64,000 nucleotides of DNA from Caballeronia sp. dw_19 (GCF_018449515.1 NZ_JAAVUQ010000008.1:1-64000); one strand, 5' to 3'. Numbered from the stretch's first letter, positions 27,593-37,082 are shown. A program made the numbers and translations. Notes: generated by a model not told the origin, from the sequence alone.

Positions 27593-28882
27593 TCAGCCTC
27601 TCGCCGCTGCGATCACGGGGTCGCCGCCCGACTGGCAGAGACGGGTGGCCACGTCCATGAGCACCGTCATGCCTGTATCGAGATCGTCCGTGTGCGTGTC
27701 CTCGTTTTCGTTGTGCGCAATGCCGCCGATGCTCGGCACGAATACGAGTCCGGTGGGACATGTGTCGAGCAGGCTAAGTGCGTCGTGACCGGACACGGTA
27801 TCGATCTCCCGGCTGCGCACGCCCGCTGCCCGCGCGCAAACCTTCACGAGTTCGCCCACCGCCGAAGGCAACACCCGAATCGGCCGGCTCGTGCGATTGA
27901 CGATCTCGAACGTGACATTAGCGAGCCGCGCGGCCCGCTCGATTGCCTGGATCGCGATGGTTTCAGCTTCCTGGAGAATACTGTCCTCGATAGCGCGCAT
28001 TTCTATGGACAGTTCCGTTTGCGAGGGCACCACGTTAGGAGAGTTGGGCTGCACAACAAGCCTTCCCACCGAGGTATGAATGCGGTCATGCCACTTGTGG
28101 GCGATCGCGCGCACGTCGCAGATCACCTGCGCCGCTGCAAACAGTGCATCGCGGCGCGCGTCCATTTTTGCAGGACCCGTATGCGCCTGCTCGCCCTTGA
28201 ACGACACATCCATCTTCGCCGCGCCCCAGTTGCGCGTGACGATTCCGATAGGAACGTTGTCCGCTTCCAGCAGCGCGCCCTGCTCCACATGCAGCTCCAC
28301 GTAGCAGGAAGGCGCGGGAGGCGGCGCATCCTTGCCACGGTAGCCTATCGCAGCGAGAGCGTCGGCGAGCGTCACGCCGTCATCGTCGCGGCTCGCGAGT
28401 GCATCGTCCATGGTTATCTTGCCGACGAACGTCCCGCTGCCGAGCAAGCTCGGGCGGAATCGCGCGCCCTCCTCGTTGGTCCAGTTGACCGCGCAAAAAT
28501 CGCAGTCGAACGATGCGCCGGCGTGCTTCGCAAGCATCAGGCGGCGTCCCGCCTCGAATGCCGCCAGCACGCCGAGCACGCCGTCGAAGCGGCCGCCGCG
28601 GGGCTGGCTGTCGAGATGCGAGCCCATCATCACGAGCGGCGCGCCGGCGCGATGCGCCAGCCTGAAGATGCCAAACTGATTTCCAACGCCGTCGGTGAGA
28701 ACCTCGGCGCCTGCGTCACGCAGCAGCGTCGCGAACGCATCGCGCGCTTCTCCGTCCGCCGCGCTTGCACACAGGCGAGTCACGCCGCCCGTGGTTAAAC
28801 CGCCAAACTGGGCGAAATGGGCAAGCAGGTGGGTGAGCTTGCCCGTTTCAGATGTCTCAGGAATGGATGAGTTCGATGTCAT
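27593..28882 (-). CDS. M20-family Zn-dependent hydrolase (N-carbamoyl-L-amino-acid hydrolase / allantoate amidohydrolase type)
   Basis: A 429-residue amidohydrolase of the HyuC/AllC/beta-ureidopropionase group. GSHLDSQPRGGRFDG carries the first metal histidine and aspartate, WTNEEGARF the bridging and catalytic glutamates, and ELHVEQGALLE a further metal ligand; the dimerisation lid domain lies in the middle. These enzymes release ammonia and CO2 from carbamoyl or ureido groups. The ATG at 28882 overlaps the end of the DeoR gene by 26 bases; an earlier ATG would overlap more. In this operon with an amidase and an amide-type transporter it probably frees nitrogen from an imported ureido or amide compound. 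Confidence 0.88.
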   Translation of the reverse strand: MTSNSSIPETSETGKLTHLLAHFAQFGGLTTGGVTRLCASAADGEARDAFATLLRDAGAEVLTDGVGNQFGIFRLAHRAGAPLVMMGSHLDSQPRGGRFDGVLGVLAAFEAGRRLMLAKHAGASFDCDFCAVNWTNEEGARFRPSLLGSGTFVGKITMDDALASRDDDGVTLADALAAIGYRGKDAPPPAPSCYVELHVEQGALLEADNVPIGIVTRNWGAAKMDVSFKGEQAHTGPAKMDARRDALFAAAQVICDVRAIAHKWHDRIHTSVGRLVVQPNSPNVVPSQTELSIEMRAIEDSILQEAETIAIQAIERAARLANVTFEIVNRTSRPIRVLPSAVGELVKVCARAAGVRSREIDTVSGHDALSLLDTCPTGLVFVPSIGGIAHNENEDTHTDDLDTGMTVLMDVATRLCQSGGDPVIAAARG

Positions 28883-29606
28883 GCTCTGCAAAAATTTCCT
28901 TGAATGGCGCAGATGGCGCGCGGTCACAGACCACCGTCACCTTTTCGGTAATGGGAAACGTATTCAGGTAAGCCTCGCGCCCGAACTTGTCGATGTCGGC
29001 GAGGATCACCGACAAGCGCGCTTGTGACTTCAGCACGCCGCGCAGGTTCGATTCGTGTTCTTCGTAGTCCATCCAGCCGTGCTTCAGGTCGCATGCAGCG
29101 ATCCCCATGAACGCGGCATCGTAGAAAAAGCGCCGCGCGTACGAGAGCGTCTCGTAACCCACAAGCGCGTTGTCCTTGCCGCGCAACATGCCCGGCGTCA
29201 GGTTCACGCGGCTCACGCTGGTGCCGAGCAGCAGCGCAATGTCGATGGAATTGGTCGTCACCGTCACGTTGCGCCCGATCAGCCGGCGCGCGAACGCAAT
29301 GGTGGTCGTGCCCGAATCGATGAACACCGACATGCCGTCCTCGACCAGCGTCTGCGCCAGTTCCGCGACGCGCGCCTTGCCGCGCACATTGACCTTGCCG
29401 CGCTCGGTCACGGGACGTTCCACGTCGAGCCGTGGCGGCACCGCGCCGCCATAGATACGCCGCAGCATGCCGCTTTGCTCCAGTTCCTTCAGGTCGCGGC
29501 GGATGGTTTCCTCCGACACGCTCAGCAGCTTCGCAAGCGGCGTCACCGAGACGCGCCCGTTGTCCCGAAGCCGGGTCAGGATCTCCTGATATCGATGCTC
29601 GGACAT
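28857..29606 (-). CDS. DeoR/GlpR-family transcriptional regulator
   Basis: A 249-residue DeoR-type repressor. Residues 1-55 form the winged HTH (RVSVTPLAKLLSVSEETIRRDLKEL) followed by the typical RRIYGGAVPP linker, and the C-terminal part is the sugar-phosphate-isomerase-like effector domain (VFIDSGTTTIAFARRL). DeoR proteins usually sense a phosphorylated intermediate, which fits the two kinase-like genes downstream in the same operon: their product could be the inducer. It is embedded within the operon between the amidase and hydrolase genes. Confidence 0.9.
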   Translation of the reverse strand: MSEHRYQEILTRLRDNGRVSVTPLAKLLSVSEETIRRDLKELEQSGMLRRIYGGAVPPRLDVERPVTERGKVNVRGKARVAELAQTLVEDGMSVFIDSGTTTIAFARRLIGRNVTVTTNSIDIALLLGTSVSRVNLTPGMLRGKDNALVGYETLSYARRFFYDAAFMGIAACDLKHGWMDYEEHESNLRGVLKSQARLSVILADIDKFGREAYLNTFPITEKVTVVCDRAPSAPFKEIFAEHDIELIHS

Positions 29607-29678
29607 AACTTGTTCTGTTCCTGCGTGTTCACGATTGCACCATGACGCGATTGCACCATGACACGATAGCGGCCGTCC

Positions 29679-31217
29679 TCACGGCTGCAGGACGGGCGTT
29701 CGCCGGTGCGCCCCGGCGGTTTCGTAATCGTAAGCCATCGCGAGCAGCGCCGGCTCGCTCCATCGGCGGCCGACGAAGATCAGGTTGAACGGCGAGCCCG
29801 ATTCGTAGTATCCAGCCGGCAGCGTCACCCCCGGCAGCCCGGCAATATTGATCTCGCACACGGTCGTTTCGTGCAGCGTTTCCGTGCCTTCGCGTGGCGG
29901 CAATGCATCGCGCAGTTGCGGGAACACGAGGCCGTCGAGCGCGTGCTTCGTCATGACGTCTTCGAAGATCGAAAGATAGGTTTCGCGCAGTGCATAGAAC
30001 GCATTGATCACCGGCGGCGCCGCGGCATTTCGCAAGTTCGCTTCCATGTCGGGCAGTGTGGACATGTAGGTCAGCACGCCCGACGGACCGAACGGATCTT
30101 CGGCGCGGGTGGCATTGACGAAATCTGTCCACGTCCTGATCGTGTTACCCGGGCCGAGGCGTTCAAGGTACTTCTGCATGTCGTATGGGAGGCTTTCCAT
30201 GCCGCGTGCATCGAAGTGATCGGAGCCTGGCGCCGGCTTGCCGAGCGCCGCGAAACCGCTGCCGGCAAACGGGTCATCGACGAGAATCGCGCCGCGTGCT
30301 TCGAGCTCTTTCTGCGCGCGCTCATACAGCGCGATGGTTTCCTCCGATAACGCCCGCGCGCGCCATCCTGGTCCGTAAAGCCCGAGCCGCTTGCCCTTGA
30401 GCGCGTCATCGCGCAAGTCGGCCGCGTAACCGCCGCGCGGCTTCATTCCCACGCCCGCCACGGTCTTCAGGTCTTCCTCGCAGAAACCCGCGAGCACGTC
30501 GAGTGTGAGCGCCGCGTCCCGCACGCAACGCGCGATAGGACCGACTACGTCGCGCGTGCTGCCGGCAAGCGGCATCACACCCGCATTAGGCACGAGCGCG
30601 AAGGTTGGCTTGATGCCGACCAGCGCCTGCGCCGATGCAGGATTCTGGATCGATCCCCCGGTTTCTTCGGCAAGGCCAAGAACGGCCATGCTCGTGCCGA
30701 CCGCCGTCGCCGTGCCCGCGCTGCTGCCGCCCGGCATGAACGATGTGTCCACCGAGTTGAGCGTCGGGCCGGCCCAGCTATCGTTCGCGTGCGAACCCGT
30801 GGCGCTCAGCACCGGCACGTTCGTCTTGCCGAGAATCACGCAGCCGGCCGCGCGCATGCGAGCCACGACCGGCGAGTCCGTGGCCGGCATCAGGTCGACG
30901 CCGCCCGTCGGGCTGTAAAGAAGCGTCCAGCCGCCGGTCGTGGGGAAACCGGCCATGTCCATGGTGTCCTTCACCACGACCGGCACGCCCGCGAGCGGGC
31001 CGAGCGCTTCGCCGGCCGCGCGGCGTGCGTCGATGGCGCGTGCGTCGTCAAGTGCCTGGGGATTCAGGAAGATGATCGCGTTATAGCGCGGATTGATTTG
31101 CGCAATGCGTTCGAGGAACGCCGCGGTCAGCGACTCGGAGGTCAGGGCGCCGTTCGCGAAGCCGGACTGGATTTGCGCAACGGTGAGTTCGATGACATCG
31201 GGGGTCGTGTGGGTCAT
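29679..31217 (-). CDS. Amidase, amidase-signature (Ser-cisSer-Lys) family
   Basis: A 512-residue amidase of the GatA/fatty-acid-amide-hydrolase type. The catalytic lysine is in GVPVVVKDTMD, the cis-serine in PGGSSAGTATA and the nucleophile serine in ETGGSIQNPAS. It hydrolyses a carboxamide to acid plus ammonia or amine. It follows the ABC transporter genes by 44 bases in the same orientation, so its substrate is likely what the transporter brings in. No GatB or GatC partner is present and length favours a stand-alone catabolic amidase. Confidence 0.9.
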   Translation of the reverse strand: MTHTTPDVIELTVAQIQSGFANGALTSESLTAAFLERIAQINPRYNAIIFLNPQALDDARAIDARRAAGEALGPLAGVPVVVKDTMDMAGFPTTGGWTLLYSPTGGVDLMPATDSPVVARMRAAGCVILGKTNVPVLSATGSHANDSWAGPTLNSVDTSFMPGGSSAGTATAVGTSMAVLGLAEETGGSIQNPASAQALVGIKPTFALVPNAGVMPLAGSTRDVVGPIARCVRDAALTLDVLAGFCEEDLKTVAGVGMKPRGGYAADLRDDALKGKRLGLYGPGWRARALSEETIALYERAQKELEARGAILVDDPFAGSGFAALGKPAPGSDHFDARGMESLPYDMQKYLERLGPGNTIRTWTDFVNATRAEDPFGPSGVLTYMSTLPDMEANLRNAAAPPVINAFYALRETYLSIFEDVMTKHALDGLVFPQLRDALPPREGTETLHETTVCEINIAGLPGVTLPAGYYESGSPFNLIFVGRRWSEPALLAMAYDYETAGAHRRTPVLQP

Positions 31218-31261
31218 GGAAAAGTTCCGGTTTCAAACGAGCGATGAATGAGTGAAATGGA

Positions 31262-31990
31262 TCAGGCAATGCCGGCAAACTCGTCGAGCATGGCCGGGTC
31301 GGTGACGATCTCGGGCGGAATCTCGCGCGTGACCGTGCCCTTCTGCAGAATCAGGATGCGCTGCGACAGCGACGCAATGAAGTTGAGGTTCTGCTCGACC
31401 AGCAAGATGGTCAGGCTGCGCTGCTCCGCGACGCTCTTCAGCGTGTCGATGATTTCATCGATGATCGAAGGTTGAATCCCTTCTGTCGGTTCATCGAGCA
31501 ACACGATGCGCGGGCCGCCGCACAGGCATCGCGCGAGCGCCAGCAATTGCTGCTCGCCGCCCGAGAGCGCACCGCCCGCCCGGTCGAGATACGCCTTCAG
31601 CCGTGGAAACAGCTCAAGGATTTCCGCGATGGTCTCGCTCTCGCCACGCTTTGACAGCAGGCAGCCTACGCGCAGGTTTTCCATCACGCTCAGGGTCGGG
31701 AAGATCTCACGCCCCTGCGGCACGTAGCCAATTCCCGCTTTGGCGCGCGCCGTTGCGCTGTCATGCGTGATGTCAACGCCGTTGAAACGCACCTGCCCGG
31801 ACGTGGTCGGCAAGTGCCCGGTCAACGTGCGCAGCAGCGTGGTCTTGCCCATGCCGTTATGGCCGAGAATGCCCACGCGCTCGCCCTGCTTCACTGAAAA
31901 ATTAACCTCGTTGAGAATCGGGATGCGCCCATAACCGGAACACAACCCGGTCGCCTCGAACAGCACTGCGCCTGCGTTTTCATCGATCAT
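31262..31990 (-). CDS. ABC transporter ATP-binding protein, LivF/UrtE type
   Basis: A 242-residue ATPase: Walker [12 protein letters not shown], signature LSGGEQQLLALAR, Walker [16 protein letters not shown]. The EGIQPSI after Walker B is typical of the LivF/UrtE subunit of hydrophobic-amino-acid/amide importers. Overlaps the LivG-type gene by four bases. Powers uptake together with the other four components encoded upstream. Confidence 0.9.
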   Translation of the reverse strand: MIDENAGAVLFEATGLCSGYGRIPILNEVNFSVKQGERVGILGHNGMGKTTLLRTLTGHLPTTSGQVRFNGVDITHDSATARAKAGIGYVPQGREIFPTLSVMENLRVGCLLSKRGESETIAEILELFPRLKAYLDRAGGALSGGEQQLLALARCLCGGPRIVLLDEPTEGIQPSIIDEIIDTLKSVAEQRSLTILLVEQNLNFIASLSQRILILQKGTVTREIPPEIVTDPAMLDEFAGIA

Positions 31991-32712
31991 GCCGCACGCC
32001 TCCCGAGATATACATCTTTCACGCGCTGGTCCGACAACACGGTATCCACCGACCCTTCCACCAGCACCGCGCCCTGCGAGAATACGGTCACGGTACGCGC
32101 GATCATGCGAATGAACTGCATGTCATGCTCCACGACCACCAGCGCCTGCGTCTTGTTGATTTCCTGGATCAGTTCCGCCGTGCGATGCACCTCTTCATGG
32201 TTCATTCCGGCAGCAGGTTCGTCGAGCAAAATCAGTTCGGGTTCCTGAGCAAGCACCGTTGCAATTTCCACCCACTGGCGTTGCCCGTGCGCGAGTTGGC
32301 CGACGATCCGCTCGGCGATGCCGTCCAGCTTGAGCCGCGTCAGGGTTTCATCGACGATACGCCGGGCGTGAGCCAGCGACTTGCGCCGGCCCGCACCAAT
32401 GAACACGTTCTCGCGCACGCTGAGTCCGTTGAACACATTAGGCACCTGCGTCTTGATGCCCACGCCCAGGCGAGCGATCTGATGCGGGTTGCTGCCGGTG
32501 ATATCGTGGCTGCGAAAATGGATGCTGCCCTCGGTCGGCTTCAACTGCCCGGTCAGCATCTTGAAGAAGGTGCTTTTACCCGCGCCATTCGGGCCGATGA
32601 GGCATCGCAGTTCGACTTCCCGCAAGGTGAAGTCGACGGCGCGAACGGCGGTCACACCGCCAAAGCGCATGGTGACGCCTTGTGCCTGGAGAAGCGGAGG
32701 AAGCGCATTCAT
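31987..32712 (-). CDS. ABC transporter ATP-binding protein, LivG/UrtD type
   Basis: A 241-residue ATPase: Walker A GPNGAGKSTFF, Walker B LILLDEPAAGMNHEE, and an unusual signature QLAHGQRQWVEIA in which LSGGQ is replaced by AHGQRQW. The HGQRQWVEI form is characteristic of UrtD-like rather than LivG proteins, which with the binding protein points to urea, amide or similar solutes. Starts one base inside the LivM-type stop. Confidence 0.88.
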   Translation of the reverse strand: MNALPPLLQAQGVTMRFGGVTAVRAVDFTLREVELRCLIGPNGAGKSTFFKMLTGQLKPTEGSIHFRSHDITGSNPHQIARLGVGIKTQVPNVFNGLSVRENVFIGAGRRKSLAHARRIVDETLTRLKLDGIAERIVGQLAHGQRQWVEIATVLAQEPELILLDEPAAGMNHEEVHRTAELIQEINKTQALVVVEHDMQFIRMIARTVTVFSQGAVLVEGSVDTVLSDQRVKDVYLGRRAA

Positions 32713-33767
32713 CAGCGTGACTCCGGTTTGGCGGCGGACGATGAGGTAGACGACGAGGCCGCGTTCCCCCTGGATGGCGAAGTCACGCGCAGCAACAGCG
32801 CGCGTGCGACCGGCACGACGCCTTGCGGCACGAGCAGCACGAACGCCACCAGCACGATGCCCAGGCCCAGGCTTGGATCGATGACATGCTGCGTGCCCGC
32901 AATGTTGATCAGATACTGGATCGCGACCGCACCGAGAATAGGCCCGATCAGTGTCCCCAGTCCGCCGATCAGCACCGAGATGATCACCTGCGCCGACATG
33001 GTGAGCGCGAACACGGTCGGGCTGATGAAGCCGCCCCAGTTCGCGAAGATGCAGCCCGCCGCTCCGGCAATGCCTGCGCCAACGACGAACGACAGCAGCT
33101 TGTACATGCGCGGGTCATAGCCGATCAGCATCGCACGCGTTTCGTTCTCGCGGATAGCCACCACAACGCGTCCGAAGCGTGACGCAAGGATCCATTTCAG
33201 CAGCGCGTACACCACGATCAGCGCGCCCATTGCGATATACCAGACGCCGATCTGGTCCAGCGGCTCGTCCGGTTTGCCGGGCGGCGCGAACACCGGAATG
33301 GCGGGGATGCCGTTGAAGCCGCCCAGCACCGCATCGCCGATGTGATACTGGCTGCCCGAGGTCGAGTTCATCAACTCGAACAGGATCACGGACACAGTCA
33401 GCGTGATCACGCCAATGTAGGCATCGGAGATACGGCCGTAGAACATGAAGTAGCCAAGCAACGCCGCGAACAACATGGGCGCGATGATCGACAACGCGGC
33501 GGCCAAAGTGGTGTCGCCGAGATTGATCGCCGCAATGGCGTACGTGTAGGCGCCAATGCCGAGAAACGCGGCCTGCCCGAACGACAGGATGCCCGCGTAA
33601 CCCCACACGAAACCCTGGCTCAGGCCGTAGATCGCCATGCCCGCGAACAGCGTTGCCTGCATCACGCCGAACGCGCTGATTGTGCGGGGCAGCGCGAACA
33701 TGACCACGAGGCAAACGACGACCACCAGCGTGCCGCCTGAAAAGGTGCTTGAACGAAGCGATTTCAT
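32712..33767 (-). CDS. ABC transporter permease, LivM/UrtC type
   Basis: A 351-residue inner-membrane permease with about ten hydrophobic segments. ENETRAMLIGYDPRMYKLLSF is the cytoplasmic coupling region conserved in LivM/UrtC permeases and contacts the ATPases. A Ser-rich C-terminal tail follows the last helix. Overlaps the LivH-type permease by four bases. Confidence 0.88.
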   Translation of the reverse strand: MKSLRSSTFSGGTLVVVVCLVVMFALPRTISAFGVMQATLFAGMAIYGLSQGFVWGYAGILSFGQAAFLGIGAYTYAIAAINLGDTTLAAALSIIAPMLFAALLGYFMFYGRISDAYIGVITLTVSVILFELMNSTSGSQYHIGDAVLGGFNGIPAIPVFAPPGKPDEPLDQIGVWYIAMGALIVVYALLKWILASRFGRVVVAIRENETRAMLIGYDPRMYKLLSFVVGAGIAGAAGCIFANWGGFISPTVFALTMSAQVIISVLIGGLGTLIGPILGAVAIQYLINIAGTQHVIDPSLGLGIVLVAFVLLVPQGVVPVARALLLRVTSPSRGNAASSSTSSSAAKPESR

Positions 33768-34630
33768 GAGCTGCGCCTGAGGAAACGTCCCGTAATGCCC
33801 TGCGGCAAGATGCGGATCAGCAAGACCGCTGAAGCCAGCAGTGCGATATCGCCGATGACCGGCGTAGACAGGAACGAGACGATTTCATTGATGGCGCCGA
33901 ACAGCCCGGCCGCGAGACCCGTCCCCGCGATGATCGCAGGGCCGCCGCCCAGCACGGTAATGAACGCCTTCGCAATGTACGCGCCGCCCATGCCCGGCGA
34001 CACGCCCGAGATGGGCGACAGCACGCCGCCCGCAAGACCGGCAAGCGCCGCGCCAAGTGAGAACGTGGCCATGTAGACCGCCGACGGCCGCACGCCGAGC
34101 GACGCCGACATGGCCGGATTCTGCATCGTCGCGCGCAGGATCAGGCCGAAGCGCGTGCGGCGCAGCAGCACCAGGAGCGCCACCAGCACGACCACGCCAA
34201 CGCCGATGATAACCAGGCTATACGCGCTCACGTGGTACTGCCCGATCGAAAAACTACCCACGGGCATCTGCACCGACTTCACCACGTTGCCGAAGATCGA
34301 CGTGATGAGGCCGATGAGACCGAGACTGATGCCCCAGGTGGCGAGCATCGTGTCCATCATGCGGCCGTAGAGGAAACGGATGATGGTCCGTTCCAGGACC
34401 AGACCGACGAGGCCGACAACAATGGGCGGCAGGATCAGCATCGATACCCAGATGTTGATGCCCGCCGTGCTGGCGGTCACGGCCGTGTAAGCCCCGAGCA
34501 TCATGAACTCGCCGTGCGCGAGATTGATGATGCGCATCATGCCGTAGATGACGCCGAGGCCGATCGTGATCAGCACAAGCGTGGCCACGCCGGTCAGCAC
34601 ATTGAAGGCGAGTAGCCCGGTCATATCCAT
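33764..34630 (-). CDS. ABC transporter permease, LivH/UrtB type
   Basis: A 288-residue inner-membrane permease. IYGMMRIINLAHGEFMMLGAY in the first loops and QNPAMSASLGV in the coupling region are the standard LivH/UrtB motifs. It forms the translocation pore with the LivM-type subunit. Separated by only 13 bases from the binding-protein gene upstream. Confidence 0.88.
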   Translation of the reverse strand: MDMTGLLAFNVLTGVATLVLITIGLGVIYGMMRIINLAHGEFMMLGAYTAVTASTAGINIWVSMLILPPIVVGLVGLVLERTIIRFLYGRMMDTMLATWGISLGLIGLITSIFGNVVKSVQMPVGSFSIGQYHVSAYSLVIIGVGVVVLVALLVLLRRTRFGLILRATMQNPAMSASLGVRPSAVYMATFSLGAALAGLAGGVLSPISGVSPGMGGAYIAKAFITVLGGGPAIIAGTGLAAGLFGAINEIVSFLSTPVIGDIALLASAVLLIRILPQGITGRFLRRSS

Positions 34631-34643
34631 GAGTCGCGCCTCC

Positions 34644-35885
34644 TCAGGCCGGCGTGAACTGCTTGTTCGTGCGCGGTGACTTGATGAGATCGCATGCGCC
34701 GCCCGTGTCGGAGGGGAACTGGTTCGGGAAGGTCTGCAGGATCTCCCAAGCCTTGTCTTTCGGACGCGCGAGATAGGCGTTGCGAATGGTATGGTGCGTC
34801 GCCGGGTCCATCTTGACGGTGCCCGACGGCCCTTCGATCGTGATGCCAGTCTCGAGCGCCGTCACCACCTTCGCCTGTTCAACGGAACCCGCCTTCTTCA
34901 CCGCCTCCGCCCATAGCATGATGCCTTCGTAGGTAGCGGTGTCGAGTTCGCCGAGGTCCGTGAGGCTCGGTCCGTACTTTGCCTGCATGCCCTTGATGAA
35001 CGCATTCGCGTTGGGCGTGTTGAGGTTGTTGTAGAAGCCGAAGCAGGTGATGATGCCGTCGGTGGTCGCGGCGTCCATGGTCGTGAGTTCATCGCCGAGA
35101 CCAAACACGGTCGCGCCCACCGGGATCTTCGACTTCATTCCCGCGGCCGCCCATTGCCGGTAAAACCCCACGTGGTTTGCACCGACCAGCGCCGAGAGCA
35201 CCATGTCGGGCTTCGCTTCCTGGATGCGGCTGATGGTGGAGGAAAAGTTGGTGACGTCCAGCGGGAAGAAATCGGTATTCACCACCGTGCCGCCCGCCGC
35301 CTTCACGAACTTGGTCATCCAGCTCGCGGTGATGTGGCCATAGTTGTAGTCGGCCGCGACGATGTACACCTTCTTGCCCCAGTTCTTCATCGCATATTCG
35401 ACAATGTGATCCACCGTCTGCGCGGGCGTCGTGCCGGTGCAGAACACGTTGCGGTCGCAGACGCCGCCTTCGTATTGCGTATTGTAGAAATAGAGCGTCT
35501 TGCTGCGGTCGAAGATCGGCCGGATGGCTTCACGCGATGCCGACGTGATGCCGCCCTGGATTACATCGACCTTATCCTGCAGTACCAGTTGCTGCGCGTA
35601 TTGCGTGTAGAGCTGGATGCTGCTTTGCGTGTCGTACGCAATCAGCTTGACCGGCCGTCCGAGCAGGCCGCCTTTATCGTTGATCTGGCCGACCGCGAAT
35701 TCGGTTGCCTGGATCATGCGCCGGCCTTCGAGGCCAAGTGCTCCGGTTCCGTCGAGCAGGCTGCCCAGCTTGATCGGCTCCGCCGCCGATGCGTTGCGCG
35801 TAACGTACGGTCCCACCAGGACGCCCGCTGCGGCCGCCGCTCCAAACTTCAACGCTTTACGACGAGATCCGGATTCCATAGTCAT
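34644..35885 (-). CDS. ABC transporter substrate-binding protein, amide/urea (Peripla_BP_5) type
   Basis: A 413-residue solute-binding protein. The N-terminus ESGSRRKALKFGAA with a hydrophobic stretch ending NASAAE resembles a twin-arginine signal, so it may be exported folded. The mature fold (IKLGSLLDGTGALGLEG, NTQYEGGVCDRNVFCTGTTP) follows the AmiC/UrtA branch rather than leucine-binding proteins. GGAG lies seven bases before the ATG at 35885; upstream ATGs lack this. First gene of the 10-kb operon with permeases, ATPases, amidase, DeoR, M20 hydrolase and two kinases. The ligand is unknown; an amide- or ureido-containing compound is the best inference. Confidence 0.88.
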   Translation of the reverse strand: MTMESGSRRKALKFGAAAAAGVLVGPYVTRNASAAEPIKLGSLLDGTGALGLEGRRMIQATEFAVGQINDKGGLLGRPVKLIAYDTQSSIQLYTQYAQQLVLQDKVDVIQGGITSASREAIRPIFDRSKTLYFYNTQYEGGVCDRNVFCTGTTPAQTVDHIVEYAMKNWGKKVYIVAADYNYGHITASWMTKFVKAAGGTVVNTDFFPLDVTNFSSTISRIQEAKPDMVLSALVGANHVGFYRQWAAAGMKSKIPVGATVFGLGDELTTMDAATTDGIITCFGFYNNLNTPNANAFIKGMQAKYGPSLTDLGELDTATYEGIMLWAEAVKKAGSVEQAKVVTALETGITIEGPSGTVKMDPATHHTIRNAYLARPKDKAWEILQTFPNQFPSDTGGACDLIKSPRTNKQFTPA

Positions 35886-36002
35886 CGATTTGCTCCGCAT
35901 GCGATTGTGTTTGATTTGCCCGGTTCCAGTGTAGGCAACCAAAAATAAGCAAGATATTTATCAAAATAACCAACACATCGGGCAAATCGGGCATGATCAG
36001 GC
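35886..36002 (-). promoter_or_regulatory. Promoter region of the transporter-amidase-kinase operon
   Basis: AT-rich minus-strand leader before the binding-protein gene. It contains the perfect palindrome GATAAATATC (35953-35962) and a tandem TGCCCGAT repeat (35978-35996 region), both possible sites for the operon's own DeoR regulator. No sigma-54 promoter or ANTAR-type hairpin like those of the neighbouring island is present, so this operon is controlled differently. Confidence 0.4.
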
Positions 36003-36031
36003 AAAATAAAAGGTGCTGGCGGCAGCACCTT
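36003..36031 (-). terminator. Rho-independent terminator behind urtB
   Basis: AAGGTGCTG (36010-36018) pairs with CAGCACCTT (36023-36031) around a four-base loop. Read on the minus strand the 9-base-pair hairpin is followed by TTTTATTTT. It lies 80 bases after the urtB stop and separates this operon from the next one. Confidence 0.85.
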
Positions 36032-36110
36032 GACGCTTGAGCGCTTCACGCGAAGCGCCTTGCGTTGTTTACCTCGAAGGCAAATCTCGAAGGCAATCGA
36101 GGTGGCTCCG

Positions 36111-37013
36111 TCATCGCCGCAACTTCAGCGCGAACAGCCCTTGCGGCCTGAAATACAGCGCGACAATCACGAGGAGCAGGATGCTCGCCTTGGCCATCGA
36201 ACCGCTCAGGAGGAGTTCGAACATCGACTGAAGCTGGCCGATCGCGAATGCTGAAAGGAAGGTTCCCAGCAAGCTTTCGATCCCGCCGAACACGACCACG
36301 ATGAACGTGTCCACGATGTACTGCTGCCCTGTCGCGGGACCCGTCGACGCCAGCATGGTCAGCGCACTGCCCGCGATCCCGGCGAGCCCGCAGCCCACGG
36401 CGAACGTCACGGCGTCGACCCGTTCGGTATCGATGCCGGCCGCGCCCGCCATCGCGCGATTTTGCATCACCGAGCGAATCCGCAGCCCCCATCGGCTACG
36501 GAAAAGGAAGAGGTACACCACGAGCGCCACCGCGAACGTCAGGAACAAAATGAAGATGCGGCTGAGCGGCAGCGCAATGTTGGGCGTCACGTTCCAGGCG
36601 CCCTGCAGCCAGCTCACCGTCGGGACGCTGACGTCGATCGGCCCGAATATCTGCCGATACACCTGCTGGAGCACCAGCGAGAGCCCCCAGGTTGCCAGCA
36701 TGGTGTCGAGGGGACGATGATAGAGACGGCGGATCATGACCCGTTCGAGCACGAAACCCACAGCCGCGGTCACGGTGAAGGCAATCACGATCCCCACCAG
36801 GAAATAGGCGCCCATCAGAGAGGGAAGCCAGCGCTCGAATATCACCGCGGTCAGATAGGTCATATACGCGCCCAGCGCCATGAGTTCGCCATGCGCCATG
36901 TTGATCACGCCCATCAATCCGAAGACGATGGCAAGGCCGACCGCCATCAACGCAAGGACCGTGAATAGCGACAAGCCGTTAAATACCTGGACGAGAAAGG
37001 TGTCAAGAGACAT
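36111..37013 (-). CDS. urtB: Urea/amide ABC transporter permease UrtB
   Basis: A 300-residue permease of the UrtB type. FGLMGVINMAHGELMALGAY and VMQNRAMAGAAGIDTERVD are the UrtB versions of the LivH motifs, and the FIVVVFGGIESLLGT segment before the last helices is also UrtB-like. It follows urtA by 69 bases and is the last gene before a terminator, so its partner permease UrtC must come from the separate urtCDE operon near 54.6-57.2 kb. The ATG reading MSLDTFL is preferred to one 42 bases upstream. Confidence 0.9.
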   Translation of the reverse strand: MSLDTFLVQVFNGLSLFTVLALMAVGLAIVFGLMGVINMAHGELMALGAYMTYLTAVIFERWLPSLMGAYFLVGIVIAFTVTAAVGFVLERVMIRRLYHRPLDTMLATWGLSLVLQQVYRQIFGPIDVSVPTVSWLQGAWNVTPNIALPLSRIFILFLTFAVALVVYLFLFRSRWGLRIRSVMQNRAMAGAAGIDTERVDAVTFAVGCGLAGIAGSALTMLASTGPATGQQYIVDTFIVVVFGGIESLLGTFLSAFAIGQLQSMFELLLSGSMAKASILLLVIVALYFRPQGLFALKLRR

Positions 37014-37082
37014 GGGGCGACCCTGTAAGCGAACATCGGGAGCGCAAGGAAACAAGGCTCCCGATGTTCTTCATCAAGCGAC

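Noticed and set aside
27548..28798. A 416-codon frame opposite the M20 hydrolase
   Set aside because: Shadow frame; the minus strand has the zinc-ligand motifs.
31262..35885. The ABC system as a leucine/isoleucine/valine transporter
   Set aside because: The binding protein follows the AmiC/UrtA branch, one ATPase has the UrtD-like HGQRQW signature, and the operon encodes amide hydrolases.
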